Source: Mesorhizobium sp. B4-1-3 | GTDB taxonomy: Bacteria > Pseudomonadota > Alphaproteobacteria > Rhizobiales > Rhizobiaceae | Length of the DNA stretch: 64,000 nt | Direction of reading: 5' to 3' | NCBI RefSeq assembly: GCF_006439355.1 | Contig: NZ_VFTG01000021.1 | Span: forward strand, 46,682-110,681 | Part shown: positions 1-8,521 of the stretch, one piece after another | Layout: each line of letters starts with the position of its first letter | How positions within the stretch are numbered: the first letter of the stretch is position 1 | Notes under the pieces: generated by a model | The model's database searches: none | The model's input: the letters and a program-made list of their open reading frames with translations, nothing else | What the model was told of the DNA's origin: nothing | Program-made: the position numbers and the translations under genes

Positions 1-1140
1 GCCGGAATCGGCGAAGCGGCTGTAATCGTAGCGGTTCTCGACCGGGCCGCGCTGGGCGAGATACATGAAGCCCTTGTTGTCGAAGGCGATGTCGGTGACG
101 GCGTAGTCCTGGTCCGCCTTGACCGTCAGTTCCCAGCGCGGATCGCCGGCAAAGCTTCCGTCGCTCGCAATGCCGACCGACCAGATTTCGGCCTTCTCGC
201 CGACGGAATAGTAGAGCCGGCCGCCATGATAGGCGACGGCCCAGACCCGACGCGCATCCTGCGTGTAGCCCCAGGTCGCGGGGTCTTCGCTATCGAAAGC
301 GGCAGTCTGGATGTCCATGGCGGCGCCGTCGTCGGCGACTGGGGCTAGCCCATGCGCGGGGCGGCCGGCTACGCCATGGTCGAAGCTGTCGATCAGATTG
401 CCCTCGATATCGATGCGGTGAATGAGCCCGTTATCGAGATCCGAAGCGAAGAACTCGCGATGAGTAGCATCGAAGGCGAGGTTGCCGATGCCGGGGCCGC
501 TGTTGGTGTCGATGTCGGCGAATTTCGAGACCGCGCCGGTGATGCCGTCGATCTTCCAGATCGTGCCTGGACTGCCGCCATTCTCGGTGCCGAACTGGCC
601 GTCCATGAAGACCGCGCCCGAGGCGCCGCGGCGCTGCCGCTCCGGCCTGCCGTCATTGTCGGCGTCCGGCGTGACGATCTCGACGCCGTGCATCGAGGTC
701 GCGGCCGCATAGAGGTTCGGGATGCCCGATGGCACGCCGTCGCGCACGCCATCGTCATAGGCGAGGCCGAACACCTCGCCGATCTGGCCGGCCGTCACCT
801 CGAAGGGTGGAGGCGTGTTGACCAGTTGGCCGGAAGCCGGTCCGCCGAGATTGGAAACGTCGAAAATGCGCAAGGATGCGCGGGAGGTGTCGATGAAGGT
901 CTCGTCGACTGGGTCGACGCCGGGCGGCAATCCCTGATCGAAATCGGGAATGGTGGTGCCCGGAAAGCCGGTGAGCGCCATCGAACCGGGATAGATGATC
1001 CGGGTTTCCTGCGCCTTCGCCGCGCCGCCGATCCACAGGCCGGCGGACAGCGCCAAAGCGAGAATTCCGCTGCTTGTCGCGATTGCGCAACGCAAACGGC
1101 CGCCACCGGAACGCAGGAACGAGCCGCGAACGCCAGACAT
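1..1140 (-). CDS. Exported beta-propeller-like protein, partial (continues past left edge)
   Basis: The frame is open from an ATG at 1140 through the left edge, giving at least 380 codons with no stop; the C-terminus is outside the window. The start has a good Shine-Dalgarno (GGGGGAG, about 5 nt upstream). The N-terminus is a Sec-type signal: Arg-rich n-region, hydrophobic stretch near residues 22-38, and an AKA site before QETRI around residues 42-45. The mature part has irregular repeats of the form 'IWKIDG', 'FASDLDNGLIHRIDI' and 'YAVTDIAFDNKGFMYLA', typical of NHL/SMP-30-type propellers. I do not recognise a specific family and assign no function. It lies downstream of the alpha/beta hydrolase on the same strand but 356 bp away, so probably has its own promoter. 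Confidence 0.75.
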   Translation of the reverse strand, partial: MSGVRGSFLRSGGGRLRCAIATSSGILALALSAGLWIGGAAKAQETRIIYPGSMALTGFPGTTIPDFDQGLPPGVDPVDETFIDTSRASLRIFDVSNLGGPASGQLVNTPPPFEVTAGQIGEVFGLAYDDGVRDGVPSGIPNLYAAATSMHGVEIVTPDADNDGRPERQRRGASGAVFMDGQFGTENGGSPGTIWKIDGITGAVSKFADIDTNSGPGIGNLAFDATHREFFASDLDNGLIHRIDIEGNLIDSFDHGVAGRPAHGLAPVADDGAAMDIQTAAFDSEDPATWGYTQDARRVWAVAYHGGRLYYSVGEKAEIWSVGIASDGSFAGDPRWELTVKADQDYAVTDIAFDNKGFMYLAQRGPVENRYDYSRFADSG

Positions 1141-1496
1141 TGAACTCCCCCCGAAGCCGCTGGAAGGAACGTGCGCCTCTACCGCGCCGACCGGGGCAAG
1201 GCGCGGCGTTGCGGCACGTTCTTCCCCGATCGAATTGTCTGTTTTCCTCTTTGTGACGATACGCCGGCTGCTGGGCAGGGTCAACGGAATCAGCCGGAAG
1301 CCCGGCGCATCGACCCCTTCCCGAAGGCGGTGATCGCGCCGGACTCCCGTTGTTCCCGAAGACCGCGAAGTCCCTGGGTTTCTGGTCATGGCGGCTTTCC
1401 TTTCCAGGCCGCACCATTGCGGCGCTTGGCCATCAGTCGCCGGCTGGCGGGGAAAGGTTCATGGAAGGATTGCGGAGCGGAAAGCGCCTCCGGGTG
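1141..1496. other. Intergenic region, no gene seen
   Basis: This stretch separates the alpha/beta hydrolase stop from the start of the exported propeller-like gene, both on the minus strand. It must hold the promoter of the latter, but I could not pick out a convincing -35/-10 pair. I see no repeat, hairpin with T-run, or small ORF with a credible ribosome site. Confidence 0.5.
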
Positions 1497-2438
1497 TCAC
1501 CAGATCCAGTCGCCCCGGCCGAGCGTCGAAACGGCATCGACGATGCGGGTGAAGCTCGTCCGCGCCCGGCCGACCATGTGGCGGGCCCTGAGGTAACCAT
1601 GCACCAGCCCAGGCTCCTCGAACCAGGTGGCGTATCCGCCGGCCGCGACGATGCGGTCGCGATAGGCCTCACCGTCGGAGGACAGCGGATCGCATTCGGC
1701 GGTGATCAGCACCGTCGGCGGCAGGTTGGCGAAATCGGCGTCGGCCAGCGGGTAGAGCGTGATATCGCCGGTCAGGTCGACACCGCCGGTGCGGATATGC
1801 TTGTAGAAATCGAGGTCGCGCACGGTCAACATCGGCGCCTCGGCATGGGTCACGTAGGAGCCGCGCGAATGGTCGCCGCCCAAGCCGGGGTAGATCAGCA
1901 CCTGGCCGGCGGGCTTCTTTCCATGGCCGCGCGTCGCATGCGCGACGGCCGCGCAGAGATTGCCGCCGGCGCTGTCGCCGCAGAGCACGATCGCGCAGTC
2001 ATAGGTCCTTGCGGCCCATTCGAAGGCGTCCATCGCGTCGTCGAAGGCCGCCGGGTGCAGATGTTCCGGCGCCAGCCGGTAATCGAGCGAGACCACCTCG
2101 AACCCGGTGCGGGCGCATAGCTCGGCGCAGACATCGTCATGGCTGTCCAACCCGCCGAGGATGAAGCCGCCGCCATGGATATAGAGCACCATCGCGGCTC
2201 GGTTCGGAACGGCGTTCCGATAGATGCGGATCGAGATGCTGTTGGTTGGCGCGGCAATGGCGGTCGTCTCCGCCGTCACCCCTTGCGGATAGCCGGCAAA
2301 GAACTCCCGGCACATCCGGTCGTAGATCGCCCGCTGCTCTTCGACCGTGTAGTCGACCGTATCAGGCGGGTAGTAGGAGTTGGTCTTCTCGATGAAGGCC
2401 CAGGTCTCGGCGTCGATGAGGGTTTTATAGTCGGTCAT
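1497..2438 (-). CDS. Alpha/beta hydrolase, hormone-sensitive-lipase (acetyl esterase) family
   Basis: A 313-residue cytoplasmic hydrolase with no signal peptide. The oxyanion-hole motif HGGGF is at residues 88-92 and the nucleophile elbow GDSAGG places Ser at 156. The acid (ECDPLSSDG) and His (LVHGYLR) motifs of the catalytic triad follow near the C-terminus. Length and motif order fit the HSL family (acetyl esterases, lactonases, some thioester hydrolases). It is the last gene downstream of the carnitine operon on the same strand, separated from the caiD-like gene by a palindromic repeat. It could therefore be an accessory esterase or thioesterase of that pathway; this is inference and the substrate is unknown. 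Confidence 0.85.
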   Translation of the reverse strand: MTDYKTLIDAETWAFIEKTNSYYPPDTVDYTVEEQRAIYDRMCREFFAGYPQGVTAETTAIAAPTNSISIRIYRNAVPNRAAMVLYIHGGGFILGGLDSHDDVCAELCARTGFEVVSLDYRLAPEHLHPAAFDDAMDAFEWAARTYDCAIVLCGDSAGGNLCAAVAHATRGHGKKPAGQVLIYPGLGGDHSRGSYVTHAEAPMLTVRDLDFYKHIRTGGVDLTGDITLYPLADADFANLPPTVLITAECDPLSSDGEAYRDRIVAAGGYATWFEEPGLVHGYLRARHMVGRARTSFTRIVDAVSTLGRGDWIW

Positions 2439-2471
2439 TGCGGTTGGACCGACTGGAGAGGTTCAGCCCAG

Positions 2472-2630
2472 TCACCCCCCTCTGGCCTGCCGGCCATCTC
2501 CCCCGCAAGGGAGGAGATCAGATGTCGTCCCGGCTTTCGCCAATCGCCGACGTTAGAAAGGGAGTGCCGCCGACGAAGCTGCCAATCTCCCTCTTTGCGG
2601 GGGAGATGCCCGGCAGGGCAGAGGGGGGTG
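2472..2630. repeat. Palindromic intergenic element, copy 1 (about 47-nt terminal inverted repeats)
   Basis: The left arm (about 2472-2519) and the reverse complement of the right arm (about 2582-2630) match with few differences. Both read CACCCCCCTCTG followed by a CTGCCGG(G/C)CATCTCC block and CGCAA(A/G). A core of about 60 bp, including 'TTCGCCAATCGCC', lies between. The same arms and core motif recur at 13711-13884. There is no ORF inside, so it is a non-autonomous MITE-like or mosaic repeat. It sits between two same-strand genes and would fold into a long hairpin in their mRNA. Confidence 0.85.
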
Positions 2631-2652
2631 CCTCGCGCCGTCATCTCCGACG

Positions 2653-3435
2653 TTATCGTCCCTTCCACACCGGGTCGCGCTTCTCCGCGAACGCGCGAAA
2701 GCCTTCCATATTGTCTTCCGACCCGTAGAGGATATCGACCGTAGGCAGCTGCCGGCGCGTCACCTTGTTCATGGCGTCCTGGAAGGTCAGGGCCTCGGCA
2801 ACCCGCGCCGTCTCCTTGATCGAGGCGAAGACCAGCGGCGGGCCGCTGGCCAAGAGCCTTGCGATCTCCCAGACACGCTCCTCGAGCTTGTCCTTGGGCA
2901 GCACCTCGTTGACCAGGCCCCAGCGATGCGCCTCGGCGACATCCATCCAGCGGCCGGTGAACAGAAGATCCATGGCGATATGGTAGGGAATGCGCTTCGG
3001 CAGCTTGATGGTCGCCGCGTCGGCCAGCGTGCCGGCGCGAATCTCCGGCAGCGCGAAGGAGGAATGGTCCGAGGCGTAGATGAGGTCGCAGGACAGCGCC
3101 AGCTCGAAACCGCCGCCCACCGCCATTCCGTTGACGCAGGCGATCACCGGCTTGTTCAGGTCGCGCAGCTCCTGCAGCCCGGCAAAGCCGCCGACGCCGT
3201 AGTCGCCGTCGACGGCATCGCCGGCTGCCGCCGCCTTCAGGTCCCAGCCGGCGCTGAAGAACTTGTCGCCGGCCGTCTTGACGATGGCGACACGCAACTC
3301 CGGATCGTCACGGAACGCCTTGAAGGTCTCGCCCATCAGCCGTGACGTCTTGAGGTCGATCGCGTTGGCCTTCGGCCGATCGAGCGTGACCTCGATGATC
3401 GCGCCTTCGCGGCGGGTGGTGATGACGTCAGCCAT
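2653..3435 (-). CDS. caiD: Crotonobetainyl-CoA hydratase-like enoyl-CoA hydratase
   Basis: A 260-residue crotonase-family enzyme. It aligns colinearly with what I recall of E. coli CaiD, sharing 'LDRPKANAID', 'KFFSAGWDLKAAA', 'GGFAGL' and the terminal 'FAEKRDPVWKGR'. The oxyanion-hole segment GGGFELAL is intact. One family block, PDSGG in CaiD, is replaced here by an ADAA-like segment, so specificity may differ. The expected reaction is crotonobetainyl-CoA to carnitinyl-CoA. The ATG at 3435 is chosen because it aligns with the CaiD N-terminus and has GGAGAG upstream. It overlaps the end of the preceding acyl-CoA synthetase gene by 8 nt, implying translational coupling. Confidence 0.85.
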   Translation of the reverse strand: MADVITTRREGAIIEVTLDRPKANAIDLKTSRLMGETFKAFRDDPELRVAIVKTAGDKFFSAGWDLKAAAAGDAVDGDYGVGGFAGLQELRDLNKPVIACVNGMAVGGGFELALSCDLIYASDHSSFALPEIRAGTLADAATIKLPKRIPYHIAMDLLFTGRWMDVAEAHRWGLVNEVLPKDKLEERVWEIARLLASGPPLVFASIKETARVAEALTFQDAMNKVTRRQLPTVDILYGSEDNMEGFRAFAEKRDPVWKGR

Positions 3436-5512
3436 TCTTCTTCTCTCCAAGCACGAGCAGGGCGTCAGCGATCCATGCGCCCTTGCCTTCGGCGCAGACG
3501 ATCAGCGGGTTGATGTCGAGTTCTTCGATCTCGCCTTCGTTCTTCTGCACGAAGTCGGCGATGCCGGCGATGGCGTCGATGGCGGCGTTGACGTCGGCCT
3601 TCGGCCGGCCGCGATAGCCTTCGAGCAGCGGATAGAGCTTGAGCCCACGCAATGCCGCCTCGATGTCGTCGCGCGTCGCCGGCAGCATGAGCGTCACGCT
3701 GTCGCGCAACAGCTCGACCAGCACGCCGCCGGTGCCGAGCGTCATCACCACGCCGAACATCGGATCGCGGGTGAAGCCGACGATCAGCTCGGCGACGCCG
3801 TCGCGCACCATGCGCTCGGCATAGAGCCCGGTGCCGAGCGGCAAGAGGTCGTGTGCGGCGGCGCTGACGGATTCGGCGTCCTTGAGGTTCAGCCTGACGG
3901 CGCCGACTTCCGACTTGTGCGTCACGCCGAGCGCTTTCAACGCCACCGGGAAGCCCAGCGTCATGGACGAGATCACCGCCTCGACCGCGTTGGAGGCGCG
4001 TTCGCCCTTCGGCACCGGCAGGCCGGCCTTGATCAGCCTTTCCTTGGCCTCGGCCTCGTCCGGTGTGACGCGCTTGGCTTCGGACGCGCCTGCCGCAGTG
4101 GTGTCGACCGGCTGCGCCTGCGGCTCGCGCCAGGCCCAGCCGATGAAAGCGGCGGCCTGGGCGGCGTCCATGGCTTCCGAAATGCCGAACAGCGGCACCA
4201 TGCCGCGCGCCATCAGGCCGGCGGTGTATTCCTCGGGAAGGTTTTCCGGCAGCGAAGAGACGATCGCGCCTTGCGCCTTGTTGGTCTTCAATGCGGCCTC
4301 GAAGGCGCGCAGCGTCGCCCACCAGTCGACGTCCGAGCAGCGGTCCGGGCGTGGGAAGTCGAGCACCAGCATGTTCAAGTCGAAGCCGCCCGACACCATG
4401 GCGGTGAAGGTGGCCGTCATCGCCGGCTCGTTGTTCCAGATGAAGGTGTGGTAGTCGAGCGGGTTGGCAACCGCGACCAGCGGCCCGAGCGTCGATTTCA
4501 CATGCGCGCGGTGCTCGGCCGTCAGGGCCGGAAAATGCACCCAGCGCCCCTCGGCGCTGTCGGCCATGACGGACGCCTCGCCGCCGGAGCAGCTCATCGA
4601 CGAGAGCCTGTAGCCGGGCAACGGGCCGGTGATGTGCAAAAGCTTCAGCGCCTCGATGAAGGCCGGAATGGAATCGACGCGCGCAATGCCGAGCCGTTTC
4701 AGGAAGGCGCCGGAGGCGGCGTCCGATCCGGCGAGCGAGGCGGTGTGCGACACCGTCGCCTGTCGCGCCTGTTCGGAACGGCCGACCTTCATGGCGATGA
4801 TCGGCTTCTTCAATTCGCGCGCCCGCGCCGCCAGCCGCTCGAAGCCGGCGACCGAGTCGAAAGCCTCGATATGAAGGCCGAGCGAGGTGACGCGCTCGTC
4901 CTCGATCAGGCCGAGCGCCATTTCGGAGAGCCCGGTCTGCGCCTGGTTGCCGGCGGTCATCAGGAAGGCGATCGGCAGGCCGCGCTTCTGCATCGTCATG
5001 TTGATGGCGATGTTGGACGACTGGGTGATGATGGCCACACCCTTGCCGCCTTCGGCCAGACGGATGCCGCCATGCTGGTCGGGCCAAAGCAATGCGCCGT
5101 CGGCATAGTTGATCAGCCCGTAGCAGTTCGGCCCGATGATCGGCATCCGGCCGGCGGCCGCGACGAGCTCGGCCTGCAGCCGCTCGCCGTCCTCGTCATA
5201 GGCTTCGGTCTCGAGAAAGCCGGCTGCGAAGCAGACGGCGCCGCCGGCGCCGCGCTCGGCCAGCGCCTTGATCACCTCGATGGTGAGATGCCGATTGACG
5301 CCGACGAATGCAGCGTCCGGCGCTCCAGGCAGGTCGGCGACGGAGCGATAGGCCTTGCGGCCGGCGACCTCGTCCTTGGTCGGATGCACCGGCCAGATTT
5401 CGCCGGCAAAGCCCATCTTGATCGATTGCGCCACGACGGCGGCGGCCTGCGCCCCGCCGAACACGGCGATCGATTTCGGGCGCAGGAGACGTTCGAGTTT
5501 ATGCATGGCCAT
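3428..5512 (-). CDS. NDP-forming acyl-CoA synthetase (CoA-binding plus ATP-grasp)
   Basis: A 694-residue protein with the domain order of single-chain NDP-forming acyl-CoA ligases. An N-terminal CoA-binding Rossmann domain (about 8-130) is followed by succinyl-CoA-ligase-like flavodoxin domains (about 145-440) and a C-terminal ATP-grasp domain (about 470-690, 'VALKALGVTHKSEVGAV', 'ELIVGFTRDPMFG'). In this operon it is the obvious candidate to activate gamma-butyrobetaine or carnitine to its CoA thioester, a job done by an AMP-forming enzyme (CaiC) in E. coli. The substrate is inferred from context only. It is preceded by a short hairpin repeat and overlaps the caiD-like gene by 8 nt. Confidence 0.85.
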   Translation of the reverse strand: MAMHKLERLLRPKSIAVFGGAQAAAVVAQSIKMGFAGEIWPVHPTKDEVAGRKAYRSVADLPGAPDAAFVGVNRHLTIEVIKALAERGAGGAVCFAAGFLETEAYDEDGERLQAELVAAAGRMPIIGPNCYGLINYADGALLWPDQHGGIRLAEGGKGVAIITQSSNIAINMTMQKRGLPIAFLMTAGNQAQTGLSEMALGLIEDERVTSLGLHIEAFDSVAGFERLAARARELKKPIIAMKVGRSEQARQATVSHTASLAGSDAASGAFLKRLGIARVDSIPAFIEALKLLHITGPLPGYRLSSMSCSGGEASVMADSAEGRWVHFPALTAEHRAHVKSTLGPLVAVANPLDYHTFIWNNEPAMTATFTAMVSGGFDLNMLVLDFPRPDRCSDVDWWATLRAFEAALKTNKAQGAIVSSLPENLPEEYTAGLMARGMVPLFGISEAMDAAQAAAFIGWAWREPQAQPVDTTAAGASEAKRVTPDEAEAKERLIKAGLPVPKGERASNAVEAVISSMTLGFPVALKALGVTHKSEVGAVRLNLKDAESVSAAAHDLLPLGTGLYAERMVRDGVAELIVGFTRDPMFGVVMTLGTGGVLVELLRDSVTLMLPATRDDIEAALRGLKLYPLLEGYRGRPKADVNAAIDAIAGIADFVQKNEGEIEELDINPLIVCAEGKGAWIADALLVLGEKKNG

Positions 5513-5523
5513 CTTTTCGTTTG

Positions 5524-5573
5524 AGCGCGATCTTCGCCAAAGCCGGGAGCCGGCTTTGGCGCATCATGCTCTA
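5524..5573. repeat. Short palindromic repeat (AGCATGAT family) between operon genes
   Basis: The core GCCAAAGCCGG (5536-5546) and its exact complement (5550-5560) form an 11-bp stem with a GAG loop. The flanks read TAGAGCATGATG on the minus strand and GAGCGCGATC on the plus strand. It belongs to the same family as copies at 9474, 18547, 39528 and 62844. It lies between the acyl-CoA dehydrogenase stop and the synthetase start, so it is transcribed and could act as an mRNA-stability hairpin. Confidence 0.75.
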
Positions 5574-6734
5574 AGCCCCGAACGGACGCAGCAGCGCCCG
5601 CGAAATAATATGTCGCTGAATCTCCGACGTGCCTTCCCAGATGCGCTCGACGCGGGCGTCGCGCCAGATGCGCTCCAGCGGCAGGTCGTCCATCAGCCCC
5701 ATGCCGCCATGGATCTGGATGGCCTCGTCTGCGACGAAGGCCAGCATCTCGGTGGCTTTCAGCTTGGCCATCGCCATGTCCTGGTCGGTGACGGTGCCCT
5801 GATCGTACTTCCAGCCGGCTTCGAAGACCATCAGGTCGGCGGCCTTCAGTTCCGTCGCCATATCGGCGAGCTTGAACGAGACGCCCTGGAACTTGCCGAT
5901 CTGCTGGCCGAACTGCTGGCGCTGCGCGGCATATTCGATGGCGTGCGACAGCGCGCGCTCGGCGCGGCCGAGGCAGGTCGCGCCGACCTGCAGCCGGGTG
6001 GCGCCAAGCCAGGAATTGGCGACGTCGAAGCCCTTGTGCACCTCGCCGAGCACCTGGCTCGCCGGCAGCCGGCAATCGTCGAACTCGAGGATCGAGTTGG
6101 TGTAGCCGCGATGCGAGACATTGCGATAGCCGTCGCGCACCGTGAAACCCTTGGTGCCCTTGTCGACGAAGAAGGCGGTGATCTTCTTGCGCTTGCCGCG
6201 CGGCGAATCCTCTTCGCCCGAAGCCATGAACACGATGGCGAAATCGGCGATGTCGGCGTGGCTGATGAAGTGCTTGGTGCCGTTGAGCACCCAGTCCGAG
6301 CCGTCCTGCACGGCGGTCGCCTTCATGCCGCGCAGGTCTGAGCCGGCACCCGGTTCCGTCATCGCCAGGCAGTCCCACTTCTCGCCGCGGATGCAGGGGA
6401 AGAGATATTTCTCGCGCTGCTCCGGCGTGCCGGCGAGCAGGATGTTGGAGGGACGCGCCACGCAGGTCCAGTGCAGCGCGTAATTGGCGCGGCCGAGCTC
6501 CTTCTCGTAGAGCAGCCAGCTCACCGTATCGAGGCCCGCGCCCCCGACATCGGCCGGCATGTTCGCCGCGTAAAGGCCGGCTTCGATAGCCTTGGCCTTC
6601 AATTCGTCGATCAGCTCGCGGCGCAGCACGCCGGTGCGCTCCACCTCGCGTTCATGCGGGTAGAGCTCGTTCTCGACGAAGGCGCGCGTCGTCTCGACGA
6701 TGAGCTTTTGTTCTTCCGAAAGACCGAACTGCAT
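5571..6734 (-). CDS. Acyl-CoA dehydrogenase (probable gamma-butyrobetainyl-CoA dehydrogenase)
   Basis: A 387-residue FAD-dependent acyl-CoA dehydrogenase of normal length. The family signature 'AMTEPGAGSD' is near residues 124-133, 'QIHGGMGLMDD' is present, and the C-terminal block 'IWEGTSEIQR' carries the usual catalytic Glu. The neighbours (CoA ligase, CaiD-like hydratase, carnitine dehydrogenase) suggest that it oxidises gamma-butyrobetainyl-CoA to crotonobetainyl-CoA. That would feed a hydratase-to-carnitine route; the substrate is inference. It follows the carnitine dehydrogenase gene by 4 nt, so the two are in one transcript. Confidence 0.85.
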   Translation of the reverse strand: MQFGLSEEQKLIVETTRAFVENELYPHEREVERTGVLRRELIDELKAKAIEAGLYAANMPADVGGAGLDTVSWLLYEKELGRANYALHWTCVARPSNILLAGTPEQREKYLFPCIRGEKWDCLAMTEPGAGSDLRGMKATAVQDGSDWVLNGTKHFISHADIADFAIVFMASGEEDSPRGKRKKITAFFVDKGTKGFTVRDGYRNVSHRGYTNSILEFDDCRLPASQVLGEVHKGFDVANSWLGATRLQVGATCLGRAERALSHAIEYAAQRQQFGQQIGKFQGVSFKLADMATELKAADLMVFEAGWKYDQGTVTDQDMAMAKLKATEMLAFVADEAIQIHGGMGLMDDLPLERIWRDARVERIWEGTSEIQRHIISRALLRPFGA

Positions 6735-6738
6735 CGCC

Positions 6739-7878
6739 TCAGCCCTTCTTCTTGCTTTTCTTCGCCTTCTCGGCCTTTCCGGCTTTTGTCGGCTTCTCAG
6801 CCTTTGCCGGCTTGGCTGCTTTCTTCACCGGCTTGGCCGCCTCGGCCTTTGCGGCAGCCTTGGCCGGGGTCTTCTTCGCCGCCAGCTTGGCGAGCTGCCT
6901 GGTATAGTCCTTGTGCAGCGCGCCGGCGCCCCAGCCCTTGCCCTTGTTCTGCCTCGACAGCGCTTCCATGATCGCGACCAGATTGTCGTCGCGGATGCGC
7001 TCCAGCTCGCGGATCGACAGCCCGTGCGCCTGTTCGTCCGACTGCGTGGCGATCAGGTCGACCAACTCGTCGTTGAACTCCGGCACGTCCATCAGCTTGG
7101 TCCACGGCCATTTCAGGCAGGGCCCGAACTGCGCCATGAAGTGGCGCATGCCGGCCTCGCCGCCGGCGACGCGGTAGACCTGGAACATGCCCATCTGCGC
7201 CCAGCGCAGGCCGAATGAATAGCGCATGATGTCGTCGAGTTCCTCGACGGTGCAGATGCCGTCCTTGACCAGCCACAGCGCCTCGCGCCACGCGGCTTCG
7301 AGCAGGCGGTCGCCGACGAAGGCCTCGATCTCCTTGCGCACCACCACCGGCTTCATGCCGATCGAGGCATAGAGCTCCTTGGCGACCTCGATCGCCTCGG
7401 GAAAAGTCTGCTCGCCGCCGACGATCTCGACCAGCGGCAGAAGATAGACCGGATTGAACGGATGGCCGACGACCAGCCGCTCGGGGTGCTTCTTCATCGC
7501 CACCTGCATGTCGGTCGGCTTGATGCCGGAGGTCGACGAGCCGACGATGGCGTTGGCCGGCGCATGCGCGTCGATCTCGGCCAGCACCTTGTGCTTGAGG
7601 TCCAGCCGCTCCGGCACGCTCTCCTGGATGAAGTCGGCGTCGGCAACCGCTTCGGCGATGGTCTTGGCGAAGGTCAGCTTGCCTTCCTTGGGCAGGCCGC
7701 CGGGCAGCATCTGCTTGTAGGCCCGCCTCGCGCCCTTCGTTACCTCGCCCACCTTGCGCGACGCTTCGGGATCCGGATCGAAGATCGAGACGTCGATGCC
7801 GTTCAAGAGCAGCCGCGCCACCCAGCCGGCGCCGATGACTCCGCCGCCGATGGCGGCCGCCTTGTTGATGATGCTCAT
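6739..7878 (-). CDS. lcdH: Carnitine 3-dehydrogenase with Lys/Ala-rich C-terminal tail
   Basis: A 379-residue member of the 3-hydroxyacyl-CoA dehydrogenase family. The NAD-binding Rossmann motif 'AIGGGVIGAGW' is at about residues 9-19, followed by 'GSSTSGIKPTDMQ' and 'GHPFNPVYLLPLVEIV'. The latter is typical of L-carnitine dehydrogenases, which oxidise L-carnitine to 3-dehydrocarnitine. The catalytic part ends near residue 325. A tail of about 54 residues made almost only of Lys, Ala, Pro and Glu follows and is not part of the family fold. Some rhizobial homologues carry a fused thioesterase at this end; here it is absent. The HD-domain gene lies 2 nt upstream and the acyl-CoA dehydrogenase gene 4 nt downstream. 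Confidence 0.9.
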   Translation of the reverse strand: MSIINKAAAIGGGVIGAGWVARLLLNGIDVSIFDPDPEASRKVGEVTKGARRAYKQMLPGGLPKEGKLTFAKTIAEAVADADFIQESVPERLDLKHKVLAEIDAHAPANAIVGSSTSGIKPTDMQVAMKKHPERLVVGHPFNPVYLLPLVEIVGGEQTFPEAIEVAKELYASIGMKPVVVRKEIEAFVGDRLLEAAWREALWLVKDGICTVEELDDIMRYSFGLRWAQMGMFQVYRVAGGEAGMRHFMAQFGPCLKWPWTKLMDVPEFNDELVDLIATQSDEQAHGLSIRELERIRDDNLVAIMEALSRQNKGKGWGAGALHKDYTRQLAKLAAKKTPAKAAAKAEAAKPVKKAAKPAKAEKPTKAGKAEKAKKSKKKG

Positions 7879-7880
7879 GG

Positions 7881-8507
7881 TCAGGCTCCGGTTCTCGTCT
7901 TGGCTGTATCGGGGTCGGTGAGGACCACACGCTCGCCGGCGCGGACCACCGCCGGGTCGTAGGCCTTGCGGGCGAAGACTGCGAGCACGAAGGGCCGGAA
8001 GAACTCGACCGGCAGCGTCTCGTAGTCGGGATCGAAGCTTGACTGGTCCCAGCGCTCGCAGAACTGGTCGCAGTCGTCGAAATAGGGATGCCCGGCGAAG
8101 CGGTCACGGGCATGCCGGTTGCCGCCCAGATGATGCGCGTAGTAGAGGCGCTGGAAATCGCCGTGCTTTTCCACCACCCAGGTGCATTGCTCGCGCACGA
8201 AAGGCTTCAGGATAGCAGCCGCATATTCGTCGTGGTTGTAGGGCGCGTAGATGTCGCCGATGTCGTGCAGCAGCGCAGAGACGATCCAGTCGGTGTCGGC
8301 GCCGTCCTTCCAGGCGCGCGTCGCCGCCTGCAGCGAATGGCCGAGCCGGGTGATCTTGTAGCCGGAAAGCCCTTCGTCCAGTTGCACGAGCGCGTCGAGC
8401 AGCCGGTCGCCGGTCTTGGCGGCATAGTCGATCTCATGGGCGGTCAGGAATTCGTAGTCTTCCCTGTCGCCGTCCTTCATCGCGGTGAATTTGACGGTAT
8501 CAGCCAT
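7881..8507 (-). CDS. HD-domain protein of the PhnZ/TmpB-like mixed-valent diiron oxygenase type
   Basis: A 208-residue HD-domain protein. His57 ('RLGHSLQ'), His81-Asp82 ('LLHDIGD'), His92 ('YNHDEYAAAIL'), His115 ('VEKHGDF') and Asp154 ('ERWDQ') match the spacing of the metal ligands in PhnZ and TmpB. Those enzymes are diiron oxygenases that cleave organophosphonates; TmpB acts on a trimethylammonio substrate. PhnZ's substrate-gating Glu is not conserved: a Tyr (Tyr50) stands at that offset, seven residues before His57. Because it sits between carnitine dehydrogenase and the 3-dehydrocarnitine cleavage enzyme, it may act on a trimethylammonium compound. A plain phosphohydrolase role cannot be excluded. 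Confidence 0.7.
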   Translation of the reverse strand: MADTVKFTAMKDGDREDYEFLTAHEIDYAAKTGDRLLDALVQLDEGLSGYKITRLGHSLQAATRAWKDGADTDWIVSALLHDIGDIYAPYNHDEYAAAILKPFVREQCTWVVEKHGDFQRLYYAHHLGGNRHARDRFAGHPYFDDCDQFCERWDQSSFDPDYETLPVEFFRPFVLAVFARKAYDPAVVRAGERVVLTDPDTAKTRTGA

Positions 8508-8521
8508 GACCAGCGGCCGCC

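Noticed and set aside
2472..2630. An insertion sequence
   Set aside because: Inverted ends are present, but the element is about 160 bp and has no transposase, so it is called a repeat.
3263..5524. A 753-codon plus-strand ORF opposite the acyl-CoA synthetase
   Set aside because: High-GC antisense shadow rich in Arg, Gly and His with no family motifs.
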